A stretch of DNA of 64,000 nucleotides from assembly GCF_000959725.1 (NCBI RefSeq), contig NZ_CP009322.1, forward strand, positions 1,798,001 through 1,862,000. The letters run 5' to 3'. Of the stretch, positions 22,899-36,711 are shown piece by piece; the stretch's first letter is position 1; the number at the start of each line of letters is the position of its first letter. A program made the position numbers and the translations under genes. Source of the stretch: Burkholderia gladioli (GTDB taxonomy: Bacteria > Pseudomonadota > Gammaproteobacteria > Burkholderiales > Burkholderiaceae). Below the pieces are notes generated by a model. It ran no database searches and had not been told where the DNA came from. It worked only from the letters and a program-made list of their open reading frames with translations.

Positions 22899-23267
22899 TT
22901 ACACTCTCCAGAGAATCTGCGCGGCGTAGCCCGCGCACGCGAGCAGCCAGACGATCGTCAGCGATTGCAGCAGCAGCCGCACGCCGACCGGCTTCACGTA
23001 ATCCATCCAGATATCGCGAATGCCGACCCAGGCGTGATAGAACAGCGCCAGCAGCGTGACGAAGGTCGCGAGCTTCATCCATTGCGTGGCGAAGATCGAT
23101 GCCCAGCCGTCGTAGGAGAAATCGCGCGCCGCGAAGAACCAGGCGAGCAGGATCACGGTGTAGACCGCCATGATGACGCCGGTGATGCGTTGCGCGAGCC
23201 AGTCGCGCAGGCCGTAGTGAGCGCCGACCACGAGGCGCTTCGAGCCGATTCGGTTGTTGCCTGCCAT
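22899..23267 (-). CDS. sdhD: Succinate dehydrogenase membrane anchor subunit D
   Basis: A 122-residue inner-membrane anchor with three predicted helices: about 30-50 (GVIMAVYTVILLAWFF), 64-84 and 98-118. With SdhC it binds haem b and ubiquinone. The N-terminal segment RLVVGAHYGLRDWLAQR precedes the first helix, as in the family. It lies 4 bp after sdhC and 4 bp before sdhA. Confidence 0.95.
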   Translation of the reverse strand: MAGNNRIGSKRLVVGAHYGLRDWLAQRITGVIMAVYTVILLAWFFAARDFSYDGWASIFATQWMKLATFVTLLALFYHAWVGIRDIWMDYVKPVGVRLLLQSLTIVWLLACAGYAAQILWRV

Positions 23268-23271
23268 TTTC

Positions 23272-23688
23272 TTAGAATGCTCCGAACAGTTTGAGCGCGA
23301 ACACCAGCGTCAGCGCCAGCGACACGACGAACACGACGATGGCCGTGCGCTTGCCGCTTTCCTTGGTGACGGCGTCATGGTTGACGTCCATCAGCAGGTG
23401 GCGGATGCCGGCGCAGAAATGATGGAGGAACGCCCAGGCCAGCACGAGGACGACCAGCTTGACGATGATGTTGGAGAGGAAGGCCTTGAAGACGTCGAAG
23501 CTGATTTCGGACGTCAGGCTCTTGTCGAAGAGGAACAGCAGGAACGGAAGCGACAGGAACAGCAGCGCGCCGCTGATCCGGTGGAAGATCGAGAGTTGCC
23601 CCGCGATCGGCAGGCGGTAATGGCGAGTTATGTCTCCGATGCCGATGTTCCGATACTCCGGCCTCGGTTTTCTTACTGCTTCAGTCAT
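23272..23688 (-). CDS. sdhC: Succinate dehydrogenase cytochrome b556 subunit
   Basis: A 138-residue membrane subunit with three helices. It carries SIFHRISGALLF near the first helix (quinone-site residues) and the haem-ligand segment FLHHFCAGIRHLLMD. It is the first gene of the sdhC-D-A-B-E-gltA operon, with a good AGGGG ribosome site. A TAAAAT hexamer about 50 bp upstream could be its -10, but no clear -35 was found. Confidence 0.95.
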   Translation of the reverse strand: MTEAVRKPRPEYRNIGIGDITRHYRLPIAGQLSIFHRISGALLFLSLPFLLFLFDKSLTSEISFDVFKAFLSNIIVKLVVLVLAWAFLHHFCAGIRHLLMDVNHDAVTKESGKRTAIVVFVVSLALTLVFALKLFGAF

Positions 23689-23879
23689 GCTAGACCCCTA
23701 CTATGTAGTCACACTAATCCGCGATTTTAGCGCCTTTTTATGTCGCGCTGCAGCGAAAACCTGCTCAGGACAGTTACACCGCAGCGAACAAAAGGCGGCC
23801 CAAAACGTGCTTCGCATGTGGGCGCGAGCCCGTTCCCCACTGCCTTGCGGCCGTTCTTCGACGGCCCGCCATCATTCGA

Positions 23880-24683
23880 TCAGCTCAGATCGTTCTGATA
23901 GTAATACCCGGTTGTGACATACCAACCGCGGCGCACCTCGACCGGACGGTCTCCATAGGTATAGGACACGCGTTCGACCGACAGCAAAGGAAATCCTTCG
24001 GACACCGACAACAGTTCGGCCACCGCCGGCTCCGCCGCCACCGCGCGCACCTTCTCGGTGGCGCGGATCATGCGCGTGCCGAACTCCGACTCGAACATCG
24101 CGTAGAGCGGCCCCTTGTACTCGGACAGGCGCTCGAAGCTCAGGCCGCGGAACATCGCGCCCGGCAGCCAGATCTCGTCGAGCACGGTGGCCACGCCGTC
24201 GAACTCCAGCAGCCGGCGCACCTGCACCACCGGATCGGCCGGCTTCAGGTCCAGCTGCCGTGCGATCTCAGCCGGCGCCCGGGTGCGGCGGCACTCCAGC
24301 AGGCGGCTCACGTGCGGGTGCTCGACGCCGTCCTCGGCCAGCAGGCGCAGGAAGCGGAACTGCGCGCGCTCCTCGCTATGGGTCGCCACGAAGGTGCCCT
24401 TGCCCTGCCGGCGCACCAGCAGGTTGTCGGCCGCCAGCTCGTCGATCGCCTTGCGTACCGTGCCCTGGCTCACCTTGTAGCGCGCCGCGAGCTCCACTTC
24501 GCTTGGTATGATCTCGCCGGGCTTCCACTCGCCCGATTCCAGCCCCTGGGTGATCAATGCCTTGATCTGCTGGTACAAGGGGCTGAAGGTCGGCGACGGG
24601 GCCTGCGCAGGCGTCGGCTCGCCGCCGGCCGAGGCCTGGCCGGGGGCGTTCGGATTCGACGCGTTCGCCTGGTTGGATGTCAT
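23880..24683 (-). CDS. GntR/HutC-family transcriptional regulator
   Basis: A 267-residue regulator from the ATG at 24683 (MTSNQANASN); an in-frame ATG sits 3 codons earlier. The N-terminal 35 residues are a polar linker. The winged helix follows (PLYQQIKALITQGLESGEW..., IIPSEVELAARYKVSQGTVRKAI, QGKGTFV). The C-terminal UTRA ligand-binding domain runs from about 110 to the end. It lies between sdhC and mdh and is divergent from mdh. A perfect palindrome in the shared promoter (24741-24754) is its likely site, so it probably controls mdh and itself, perhaps in response to a TCA intermediate. Confidence 0.9.
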   Translation of the reverse strand: MTSNQANASNPNAPGQASAGGEPTPAQAPSPTFSPLYQQIKALITQGLESGEWKPGEIIPSEVELAARYKVSQGTVRKAIDELAADNLLVRRQGKGTFVATHSEERAQFRFLRLLAEDGVEHPHVSRLLECRRTRAPAEIARQLDLKPADPVVQVRRLLEFDGVATVLDEIWLPGAMFRGLSFERLSEYKGPLYAMFESEFGTRMIRATEKVRAVAAEPAVAELLSVSEGFPLLSVERVSYTYGDRPVEVRRGWYVTTGYYYQNDLS

Positions 24684-24740
24684 GGCGCGCATTTCAACAC
24701 AAAGCCAAGTTTTTCGTCCACATTTTTCCAGCAATACTCT

Positions 24741-24754
24741 GTCTTATATAAGAC
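24741..24754. promoter_or_regulatory. Perfect 14-bp palindrome, probable GntR-family operator
   Basis: GTCTTATATAAGAC is a perfect palindrome followed by a half-site-like ATAAGATA. It lies 58 bp upstream of the regulator start and 13 bp upstream of the mdh -35. AT-rich TCTTATnnnAAGA-type palindromes fit known HutC-subfamily sites. It is the most AT-rich spot in the intergenic region. Confidence 0.6.
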
Positions 24755-24766
24755 ATAAGATACCGT

Positions 24767-24795
24767 TTGACTTTGCCATAGCTCGCTCCTACACT
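24767..24795 (+). promoter_or_regulatory. Sigma-70 promoter for mdh
   Basis: TTGACT (24767-24772) and TACACT (24790-24795) are separated by exactly 17 bp. Transcription should start near 24802 and leave a leader of about 180 nt before mdh. The palindrome at 24741-24754 lies just upstream of the -35. Confidence 0.6.
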
Positions 24796-24984
24796 CCGGG
24801 GCGAGCAAGGAAGCGCCCCCGGAACGCGCTCGACCCGCGCCCAGCCTGGCTTCCAGGCCGATCGCCCGGCGCCGGCCCGAGCCGGACGCGCCTCCTGCGC
24901 ACCGCTTCAATGCAATGCGACGCATAACGCGCATAAAATGGCGCTTTTGCTCGCGTCCCACGCCCATCGTCCTGGAGATTTCTC

Positions 24985-25968
24985 ATGGCTAAGCCCGCAA
25001 AGCGCGTTGCCGTTACCGGCGCCGCAGGTCAAATCGCATACTCGCTGCTGTTCCGCATCGCGAACGGCGACCTGCTCGGCAAGGATCAGCCGGTCATCCT
25101 GCAACTGCTCGACCTCCCGCAAGCCCAAGCCGCCGTCAAGGGCGTCGTGATGGAGCTCGACGACTGCGCGTTCCCGCTGCTCGCCGGCGTCGTGATCACC
25201 GACGATCCGAAGGTCGCCTTCAAGGATGCCGACGTGGCGCTGCTGGTCGGTGCCCGCCCCCGTTCGAAGGGCATGGAGCGCAAGGACCTGCTGTCGGCCA
25301 ACGCCGAGATCTTCACGGTGCAGGGCGCCGCGCTCAACGAAGTCGCCAGCCGCGACGTCAAGGTGCTGGTGGTCGGCAACCCGGCCAACACGAACGCCTA
25401 CATCGCCATGAAGTCGGCCCCGGACCTGCCGAAGAAGAACTTCACGGCGATGCTGCGCCTGGACCACAACCGCGCGCTGTCGCAACTGGCCGCCAAGGCG
25501 GGCAAGCCGGTCGCCTCGATCGAGAAGCTGGCCGTGTGGGGCAACCACTCGCCGACGATGTACCCCGACTTCCGCTTCGCCAGCGCCGAAGGCGAATCGC
25601 TGCTCAAGCTGATCAACGACGACGTCTGGAACCGCGACACCTTCATCCCGACCGTCGGCAAGCGCGGCGCGGCCATCATCGAGGCGCGCGGCCTGTCGTC
25701 GGCGGCTTCGGCGGCCAACGCGGCGATCGACCACGTGCGTGACTGGGTGCTCGGCACCAACGGCAAGTGGGTCACGATGGGCATCCCGTCGGACGGCTCC
25801 TACGGCATCCCCGAGGACATCATCTACGGCGTGCCGGTGACCTGCGAGAACGGCGAGTACAAGCGCGTCGAAGGCCTGGAAATCGACGCCTTCTCGCGCG
25901 AGAAGATGGATGGCACGCTGGCCGAGCTGCTCGAGGAGCGCGACGGCGTCGCCCACCTGCTGAAGTAA
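24985..25968 (+). CDS. mdh: Malate dehydrogenase (NAD)
   Basis: Mdh interconverts malate and oxaloacetate. The 327-residue protein belongs to the cytosolic-type LDH/MDH group used by Burkholderia. The NAD loop is [12 protein letters not shown]. The substrate-binding arginines lie in [16 protein letters not shown] and [10 protein letters not shown], and the catalytic His in [25 protein letters not shown] upstream of the ATG supplies the ribosome site. It is divergent from the GntR regulator and leads a plus-strand series with the CitE-like, MliC-like, PrpD-like and AcnA genes. Confidence 0.98.
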
Positions 25969-26012
25969 TGCCCGCCGGGACGGGCACGCCTCGCGCGTGG
26001 CCCGCCCCGCAC

Positions 26013-26064
26013 CGGCCGGCGCCCGGCCGAGCTCACGGCGAGCTCGGCCCCCGGGCGCCGGCCG
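26013..26064. repeat. Long GC inverted repeat after mdh
   Basis: A 22-bp arm (26013-26034) pairs with 26040-26064 with only a 3-nt bulge (26048-26050) around a 5-nt loop. It lies 44 bp past the mdh stop and about 95 bp before the CitE-like start. There is no T-run after it, so it is either a Rho-assisted stop or an mRNA end-protecting hairpin that separates mdh expression from the genes behind it. Confidence 0.6.
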
Positions 26065-26158
26065 ATTCGCATTCGATCCGCGCGCGCTTTGCCCGCCAGG
26101 CCGGCCCCGGCCGATGCCCCAGGCACCGCAGAGCCCGCTCGAATCCGATGCCTTTTCG

Positions 26159-27190
26159 ATGCTTGCGATCCCACGCGTAACCACGATGCCCGCGCTCTCC
26201 CCCGCCGAAGTCCTCTACGACGGCGCCTCGCCGCCCGCGATCCTGCCCTGCTGCGATCACTACGCGGGCAGCGAAAAGCTGATGCGCAAGTCGCTCGCGC
26301 TGCAGGCCGAGCTGGGCCCGGTGTTCGACCTCACGCTCGACTGCGAGGACGGCGCCGCGGTCGGCCGCGAGGCCGAGCATGCCGAGCTGGTGGCCGCCAT
26401 GCTGGGCGACGCGGCCAACCGCTTCGGCCGCGCCGGCGTGCGCATCCACGACTTCAGCCACCCGCATTGGCGCGACGACGTGCGCATCGTGCTGCGCGCG
26501 GCCCGCGCGCCGGCTTACATTACGCTTCCGAAAGTCACCAGCGCGGCCAATGTCGCCGAGGCCTGCGCCTTCATCGAAGGCACCCGCCGCGAGCTCGGCA
26601 TCGACCGGCCGATCCTGGCCGACGTGCTGATCGAGACGCACGGCGCGCTCGAGCAGGTGGCCCGGATCGCCGCGCTGCCGGCCGTCTCCACGCTCAGCTT
26701 CGGGCTGATGGACTTCGTCTCGGCCCACCACGGCGCGATCCCCGACAGTGCGATGCGCTCGCCCGGCCAGTTCGACCACCCGCTGGTGCGCCGCGCCAAG
26801 CTCGAGATCGCCGCCGCCTGCCATGCCCACGGCAAGACGCCCTCCCACAACGTCAGCACCGAGATCCGCGACATGAGCGTGGTGGCCGGCAATGCCCGGC
26901 GCGCCCGCGACGAGTTCGGCTACACGCGCCAGTGGAGCATCCACCCGGCCCAGATCCCGGTGATCGTGGCGGCCTTCGCGCCGCGCGAGGACGAGATCGC
27001 CCTGGCCGCCGAGATCCTGCTGGCCGCGCAGGCCGCCGACTGGGGCCCGACGCGCCACCACGACACGCTGCACGACCGCGCCAGCTACCGCTATTACTGG
27101 AGCGTGCTGCGCCGCGCCCATGCCACCGGCCGCGCGATGCCCGCCGAGGTCGCGCCCTGGCTGCCGCCGCGCGACGAGGCGCGTGCATGA
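26159..27190 (+). CDS. CitE-like HpcH/HpaI aldolase-family lyase
   Basis: A TIM-barrel lyase of the citryl/malyl-CoA lyase family, 343 residues from the ATG at 26159; ATGs at 26114 and 26186 are also possible and none has a clear ribosome site. LTLDCEDGAAVGREAEH holds the Mg-binding acidic residues. ITLPKVTSAANV, DVLIETHGALEQ (active-site Glu) and the C-terminal QWSIHPAQIPVIVAAF are family hallmarks. Members cleave 3-hydroxyacyl-CoA or related substrates such as malyl-CoA, citramalyl-CoA or beta-methylmalyl-CoA. Its place between mdh and a prpD-type gene suggests C4-C5 acid metabolism, but the substrate cannot be read from sequence. Confidence 0.82.
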   Translation: MLAIPRVTTMPALSPAEVLYDGASPPAILPCCDHYAGSEKLMRKSLALQAELGPVFDLTLDCEDGAAVGREAEHAELVAAMLGDAANRFGRAGVRIHDFSHPHWRDDVRIVLRAARAPAYITLPKVTSAANVAEACAFIEGTRRELGIDRPILADVLIETHGALEQVARIAALPAVSTLSFGLMDFVSAHHGAIPDSAMRSPGQFDHPLVRRAKLEIAAACHAHGKTPSHNVSTEIRDMSVVAGNARRARDEFGYTRQWSIHPAQIPVIVAAFAPREDEIALAAEILLAAQAADWGPTRHHDTLHDRASYRYYWSVLRRAHATGRAMPAEVAPWLPPRDEARA

Positions 27191-27413
27191 GCCGGGCCCG
27201 CGATTCGCTTGCCGGCTCGCGCCCGGGCGCCCTCGCCGGCCCCGGCGTGCGGCCGGCGAGCCGACTGTTTCGCGAAATCACGACAGAAGCTTCGAATTCC
27301 CTTAAAACCATCGCGCGAATTAGGAGAAAATAGCGGCCGCTGCGCACCATGGGGCGCGTGTCGCGCGCCGGCCGCCTCCCTCGTCAACCGATATCCATAA
27401 AAGGCTTGAGCAC

Positions 27414-27941
27414 ATGAACAAACTGTTGATCGCCGCCGCCATCGGCACCCTGTCCGCCACGCTCCTGAGCGTCGCCCCGCAAGCCTCGGCACAGACCGCC
27501 GGCACCACCGCCAAGGCGCCCGCCAAGAAGGCCGTGGCCAAGCGTCCGGCGCCCAAGCGCCACCTGATCCCGCGCAGCAAGCGCGCCCAGGCGGCCGCGG
27601 CGGCCAAGGTCGATCCGGCACCGGACGGCGCGGTCAAGTGGTCGTGCAAGGACGGCCTGTCCTACCAGTTGGCCGGCGACATGAAGCGCGACCAGATCGT
27701 CACGGTCCACTGGGCCAACAAGAACTACAAGCTGCCGCGCCAGGCCACCACGACCGGCGCCGACGTGTTCTACGATCCGGCCAGCGGCCTGAAGCTGGTG
27801 GTGATCCCGACCAAGGGCATGCTGTTCAGCGACAAGGAAGACACGCGCCTGGCCGACGAATGCGTGACCGCCGAGATGGCCGCCAACGGCACGCCGGCGC
27901 CGACCCAGTCGAACGAACTGGCACCGAACGTCCAGAAGTAA
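27414..27941 (+). CDS. Secreted MliC-like or hypothetical periplasmic protein
   Basis: A 175-residue protein with a clear Sec signal peptide ([19 protein letters not shown]..., cleavage near ASAQT) and a Lys/Ala/Pro-rich linker. A C-terminal domain runs from about 76 to 155, with [11 protein letters not shown] at its start, a second Cys in [11 protein letters not shown] and [17 protein letters not shown] between. This Cys-spaced beta layout resembles MliC/PliC C-type lysozyme inhibitors, but the match is by eye. No lipobox is present, so it should be soluble in the periplasm. The mdh-citE-prpD-acnA gene series runs on both sides of it. Confidence 0.7.
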   Translation: MNKLLIAAAIGTLSATLLSVAPQASAQTAGTTAKAPAKKAVAKRPAPKRHLIPRSKRAQAAAAAKVDPAPDGAVKWSCKDGLSYQLAGDMKRDQIVTVHWANKNYKLPRQATTTGADVFYDPASGLKLVVIPTKGMLFSDKEDTRLADECVTAEMAANGTPAPTQSNELAPNVQK

Positions 27942-28015
27942 GCCGTACCCGCAAGCAGCACCCGGCGGTACCCGATCCGCAACGAAACAGCAGGCCAGCC
28001 ACGACAGGAATCCTG

Positions 28016-29467
28016 ATGTCCGCCCCGCAAACGAATCTCCGGCCCGCGCCGGACCCGGTACTGGTCGAGATCGTCGACTACGTGCTGGGTTTCGAGATCG
28101 ACAGTGAGCTCGCGCTGGAAACGGCGCGCCACTGCCTGCTCGATACGCTCGGTTGCGGGCTCGAGGCCCTGTCCTACCCGGCCTGCACCAAGCTGCTCGG
28201 GCCGCTGGTGCCCGGCACCGTGGTGCCCAACGGCGCGCGCGTGCCGGGCACCTCGTTCCAGCTCGATCCGGTCAAGGCCGCCTTCGACATCGGCGCGGCG
28301 ATCCGCTGGCTCGATTTCAACGACACCTGGCTGGCCGCCGAATGGGGCCACCCGTCCGACAACCTCGGCGGGATCCTGGCCACCGCCGACTGGCTCTCGC
28401 GCACCGCGATCGCCGCCGGCAAGCCGCCGCTGACGATGCGCGCGGTGCTGGTGGCGATGGTCAAGGCGCACGAGATCCAGGGGTGCCTGGCGCTCGAGAA
28501 CGCCTTCAACCGCGTCGGCCTCGACCACGTGCTGCTGGTCAAGGTCGCCTCCACCGCCGTGGTCGGGCAACTGCTCGGCCTCACCCGCGACGAGCTGATC
28601 AACGCGCTGTCGCTGGCCTTCGTCGACGGCCAGGCGCTGCGCACCTACCGCCACGCGCCCAACACGGGCTCCCGCAAGTCCTGGGCGGCCGGCGACGCCA
28701 CCTCGCGCGCGGTGCGCCTGGCGCTGATCGCGCGCACCGGCGAGATGGGCTACCCCTCGGCGCTGAGCGCGCCGACCTGGGGCTTCTACGACGTGCTGTT
28801 CGAGGGCAGGCCGTTCCGCTTCCAGCGTCCCTACGGCAGCTACGTGATGGAGAACGTGCTGTTCAAGATCGCGTTCCCCGCCGAATTCCATGCGCAGACG
28901 GCCGCCGAGGCCGCGCTCGCGCTGCATCGCCGGATCCTCGCCGCCGGGCGCGACGCCGAATCGATCCGGCGCGTCACGATCCGCACGCACGAGGCCGCGA
29001 TCCGCATCATCGACAAGAGCGGGCCGCTGGCCAATCCGGCCGACCGCGACCACTGCATCCAGTACATGGTGGCGGTGCCGCTCCTGTTCGGACGGCTGAC
29101 GGCCGCCGACTACGAGGACGACGTCGCTCGCGACCCGCGCATCGACGCGCTGCGCGCGAAGATCGCCTGCGTAGAGGATCCGCAATTCACGAAGGACTAT
29201 CACGACCCGGACAAGCGCGCGATCGCCAACGCGCTGACGGTCGAATTCGACGACGGCACGGTGCTCGACGAGGTGGTGGTCGACTACCCGATCGGGCATC
29301 GCCGCCGTCGCGCCGAGGGCATCCCCCTTCTCGTCGAGAAATTCCGCGGCAACCTGGCGCGGCGTTTCCCGGCGAAGCAGCAACAAGCGATTCTCGACGT
29401 GTCGCTCGATCCGGCAAGGCTCGCCGCCATGCCGGTCAATGAATACGTCGACTTGTATGTGATCTAG
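28016..29467 (+). CDS. prpD: MmgE/PrpD-family protein (2-methylcitrate dehydratase-like)
   Basis: A 483-residue MmgE/PrpD protein. The ATG at 28016 has an AGGA site 6 bp upstream. Helical-domain segments such as [16 protein letters not shown], the active-site stretch [19 protein letters not shown], and the [10 protein letters not shown] and [10 protein letters not shown] segments are typical. PrpD dehydrates 2-methylcitrate to 2-methyl-cis-aconitate; MmgE homologues act on citrate as well. It is followed 55 bp later by acnA. prpB, prpC and the usual prpR are absent here, so a full propionate pathway would need genes elsewhere. The symbol is by family only. Confidence 0.85.
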   Translation: MSAPQTNLRPAPDPVLVEIVDYVLGFEIDSELALETARHCLLDTLGCGLEALSYPACTKLLGPLVPGTVVPNGARVPGTSFQLDPVKAAFDIGAAIRWLDFNDTWLAAEWGHPSDNLGGILATADWLSRTAIAAGKPPLTMRAVLVAMVKAHEIQGCLALENAFNRVGLDHVLLVKVASTAVVGQLLGLTRDELINALSLAFVDGQALRTYRHAPNTGSRKSWAAGDATSRAVRLALIARTGEMGYPSALSAPTWGFYDVLFEGRPFRFQRPYGSYVMENVLFKIAFPAEFHAQTAAEAALALHRRILAAGRDAESIRRVTIRTHEAAIRIIDKSGPLANPADRDHCIQYMVAVPLLFGRLTAADYEDDVARDPRIDALRAKIACVEDPQFTKDYHDPDKRAIANALTVEFDDGTVLDEVVVDYPIGHRRRRAEGIPLLVEKFRGNLARRFPAKQQQAILDVSLDPARLAAMPVNEYVDLYVI

Positions 29468-29522
29468 CCGTCAGATACAGGACATCTTTCCTCGCCTCAA
29501 CCCAGGAAACCAGGAAAACACC

Positions 29523-32240
<2,718 letters not shown>

Positions 32241-32292
32241 GCGCGCGGTTTTTGCAGGTGCCGCGCGTCGGAGACGATGCGCGGACGATTCG

Positions 32293-32318
32293 AGCCCGGC
32301 TCCGGCCGGGCTTTTTTT
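32293..32318 (+). terminator. Intrinsic terminator after acnA
   Basis: AGCCCGGC pairs with GCCGGGCT around TCCG and is followed directly by a run of T. It lies 53 bp past the acnA stop on the plus strand. Nothing else is seen in the 254-bp gap to the convergent MFS gene. Confidence 0.85.
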
Positions 32319-32494
32319 CGTCCCGGCCCGGGGCGCGATGGCGATGGCGGCGCGCTGACCCGATCGGCCGGGCGGCGACGGCAGCGCGAGCCGGCTCGAG
32401 CTCCCGTTCGAGATTCAGGGCACTCGCGCGGCGACGCTTCGCCAGCCGCGCATCACGCGCCGCCCGCCTCTGCCTCTCGTCCCGCTCTCGCCCC

Positions 32495-33901
32495 CTACTT
32501 GGCGCCCCGCTCCGACGGCACCGCCTTGCCCGAGCGATGGGAGGGCGCGAACAGGCGCAGGCCGCTGGCCAGGCTGGCGGCGGCCGAGAAGCCGGCGCCC
32601 AGCCCGAGCGCCAGCGTCGGGCCGTGCTTGGCGGCGATACCGAAGCACAGCGCGACCAGGGCCGCGCCGGTGGCCTGCCCGATCAGGCGCGCGGTGGCGA
32701 TGATGCCGCTCGCGCCGCCGCTGCGCTCGGGCGGCGCGCTCGCCATCAGGGCCTTCAGGTTGGGCGACTGGAAGAAGCCGAAACCGGCGCCGCACAAGGC
32801 CATGCGCCAGACGATGTCGGACACGTGCGGATACGGCGGCAGCATCGCCAGCAAGGCCATGCCGAGCGCCAGGATCGCCAGCCCCACCGCGCCCAGCAGC
32901 CCCGGCGGATAACGATCCGACATGCGCCCGGCGATCGGCGCGGACAGCGCCACCACCGCCGACCAGGGCGTCATCAGGAAGCCGGTCTCGACCGCGCTGC
33001 GATGCAGGACGTCCTCGAAGTAGAACGGCAGCGAGACGAAGGCCAGGCCCTGCGCCGCGAACGAGCAGACCGCCGTCAGCGCCGACAGCGCGAACACCGG
33101 CCGCTTGAACAGGTCGACCGGCAGCATCGGCGCGGGATGCCCCGCCTCGCGGCGGATCAGCAGCCAGCCGAACACCAGGGTCACGCCGGCGGCCGCCAGG
33201 CTGAAGGCCAGCGGCCCGCGCTGCGAGGTCTCGCCGAGCGCGAAGATCAGCGCCGCGAAGGTCACCACGTTGAGACCGGCCGCGACCGGATCGAAACTGT
33301 GGCCGCCGCGCCCCGTGTGCGGCAGCGCCGGGATCGCCACCGCCAGCGCGGCCAGCCCGAGCGGCACGTTGACGGCGAACAGCCAGGGCCAGTCGGCCAG
33401 CGAGAGGATCACCGAAGCCACCGTCGGCCCCACCGCGAAGGACACGCCGACGATCAGCGCGTTCAGGCCGAGCCCGCGCCCGAGCCGCTGCGCCGGGTAG
33501 AGATGGCGGATCAGCGCCGTGTTGACGCTCATGATGGCCGCCGCGCCCAGGCCCTGCACGATACGCGCCGCGGTCAGCATCGGCAGCGTCGAGACCAGCG
33601 CGCAGGCCAGCGAGGCGGCCGTAAACACCACCAGCCCGCCGATATAGATGCGGCGATGGCCGACGATGTCGCCCAGCGCGGCCAGCGGCAGCAAGGTGGC
33701 CACCATCGCGAGCTGGTAGGCGTTGATGATCCAGACCGAGGCGGCAGGCGCCGTGTGCAGGTCGGCGGCGATGGCGGGCAAGGCGGTGTTCGCGATCGCC
33801 GTATCGAGCGTCGCGAGCGCGACCGCGAGCAGGATCGCGATCATCGCGCGCCAGTTGAACGCCGGCTCCGCGGGGCGGCCGGCGAGAAGGGTTTCGGACA
33901 A
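32495..33901 (-). CDS. MFS transporter, EmrB/QacA-type (DHA2) drug exporter
   Basis: A polytopic inner-membrane proton antiporter. The frame starts best at a TTG at 33901 (MSETLLAGRPAEPAFNWRAM), giving 468 residues; the first ATG is at 33844 and would drop the residues just before helix 1. DHA2 features are LDTAIANTALPAIAADL in helix 1, GDIVGHRRIYIGG in the loop-2/3 motif A region and GPTVASVILSLADWPWLFAVNVP in motif C. Twelve to fourteen hydrophobic segments are visible. The substrate is unknown. It converges on acnA and lies upstream of the lipase operon's 3' end, separated by 319 bp. Confidence 0.88.
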   Translation of the reverse strand: MSETLLAGRPAEPAFNWRAMIAILLAVALATLDTAIANTALPAIAADLHTAPAASVWIINAYQLAMVATLLPLAALGDIVGHRRIYIGGLVVFTAASLACALVSTLPMLTAARIVQGLGAAAIMSVNTALIRHLYPAQRLGRGLGLNALIVGVSFAVGPTVASVILSLADWPWLFAVNVPLGLAALAVAIPALPHTGRGGHSFDPVAAGLNVVTFAALIFALGETSQRGPLAFSLAAAGVTLVFGWLLIRREAGHPAPMLPVDLFKRPVFALSALTAVCSFAAQGLAFVSLPFYFEDVLHRSAVETGFLMTPWSAVVALSAPIAGRMSDRYPPGLLGAVGLAILALGMALLAMLPPYPHVSDIVWRMALCGAGFGFFQSPNLKALMASAPPERSGGASGIIATARLIGQATGAALVALCFGIAAKHGPTLALGLGAGFSAAASLASGLRLFAPSHRSGKAVPSERGAK

Positions 33902-34072
33902 GGCAGGACTCGGCAGGACGGGCGACGCGGATCGCGCATCGCGAATGGTTCGACGCGGCGGCGCGTCGATTGCCCGATTTCCGGAAACGAAACCCGCCGC
34001 AGCCTCCGTATTGTTGCAGAGCGGCGCCGATCCTGCAGGCTCGCGATACGCGAGAAAGCTGGTCGAAAGCCT

Positions 34073-34124
34073 GGCTGCCGGTGATGGCAGCCGGTGGCTT
34101 CCGGCAGTGCCGGCGAAGCCGGCA
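34073..34124. repeat. Clustered inverted repeats in the foldase-MFS gap
   Basis: Two perfect 7-bp hairpins lie close together: GGCTGCC/GGCAGCC (34073-34092) and TGCCGGC/GCCGGCA (34108-34124). They follow the lipase-foldase operon on the minus strand but have no T-run. The rest of the 319-bp gap (33902-34220) shows no gene. Confidence 0.45.
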
Positions 34125-34220
34125 GGCACGGCGCCGCGGGCTGCCGTCGTCGGCCGATTCACCGCCGGCCGGATCTGCTTGCCGCCCGCCCTTCGCTTCC
34201 TCGCCTCCTCGCGTCCCCGT

Positions 34221-35266
34221 CTACCCGCCCGCGCCGAGCGCGCCGCGATCGAGCGAGGCCGCGCGAATCGCCTCGCCGGGCTCGGTGAAGGTCTGCTGCC
34301 GCAACTGCGCGATGCGCGCGTCGCGATCGTCGGGCGAGAGCCCCTGCGCGAGAATCCGATCGCGTTCGGCCGCATAGGCCTGGTAGCGACCCTGCCAGGC
34401 ATCGTCGTCCTGCTGCAGCTTGGCGGCGCGCGCGGCTGCCTCGGGCCCGAGCGCCTGCGCGAGCTGGGCGCGCATCTGCTCCGGCGTCGCGCCGGCCTGC
34501 TGCATGGCCGCGATCTTCGACACGGCATCCTGCTGGGCCCGGATCGCCGCCTGCTGCGCGCGCTCGGCCGGCGTCAGTTGCGCATCGAGCGCGGCCAGGC
34601 GCGCGGCCTTCTGCTCGTCGCTGAGCGCGGGATCGCGCGCGATCCGGATTCGCTCCAGGTCGAGCCGCTGGCGGCGCTGCTCCTCGCCGAAGAAGGGCTC
34701 GGCCCATTCGCCGAGCGTGCGGCTGGCCAGCGTCGCGCGCTGTTCGAGCGCGAGCTGCATGGCGGCCGGATCAAGCTTGTCGCCGAGCACCGAGCCGCCG
34801 CCCGGCAGCCGCGCGAGTCCATCGAAATAGGCGCGATAGCGTTGCCAGGCATCGAGCGCGTCCTGCTGCGCCGGGCTGCCCTCCAGTTGCGCGGCGATCT
34901 CGCGACGCACCAGCGCGTCGAGCCCGGCCGGCGTGAGGTCGTGCTGCGCGCTCAGGCAGTAGTCGAGGAAGTCGCGCACCGCGCGCGTCCTCGCCAGCCT
35001 GCCGCCGGCATCGAGCGGCAGGCGCGGCGCGCTGGAACCGGCCAGCGAGGCCGGCAGCGTGGCGGCCAGCGGCACCGCCTCGCCCGCCGGCCCGGCGCTC
35101 GCCGCGACGGCTGCGGACGCAACGACCGCGGCCGCGTCGTGGCGAGGCTCGCCGCCCGGCGGCAGCAGCCACCAGGCGATCGCGCCGGCCGCGACGAAGC
35201 CGCTCGCCGCGAACAGCGCGACGCGCCCGGCCCGCGCGGCGCGCACCGGACGATCGGGCCGCACCA

Positions 35267-35267
<1 letters not shown>
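34221..35267 (-). CDS. lifO: Lipase-specific foldase (lipase chaperone)
   Basis: A 348-residue steric chaperone anchored in the inner membrane. A short basic N-terminus and one helix at about 15-34 (VALFAASGFVAAGAIAWWLL) are followed by an Ala/Pro linker and a mainly helical periplasmic domain rich in Gln, Ala and Arg. The foldase signature Rx1x2FDY(F/C)L(S/T)A appears at 98-107 as RDFLDYCLSA, with Leu101 in place of the usual Phe. The ATG overlaps the lipase stop as TGATG, so the two are translationally coupled. It is known as lifO, limA or lipB in different strains. Confidence 0.92.

Positions 35268-36711
<1,444 letters not shown>

Noticed and set aside
21083..23059. 658-codon plus-strand open frame opposite sdhA/sdhD
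   Set aside because: High GC keeps the antisense frame free of stops. The product is Arg/Ala/Val-rich without family motifs, and sdhA is unmistakable on the other strand.
27770..29386. 538-codon minus-strand frame opposite the prpD-type gene
   Set aside because: No recognisable motif; the plus-strand PrpD family protein explains the region.
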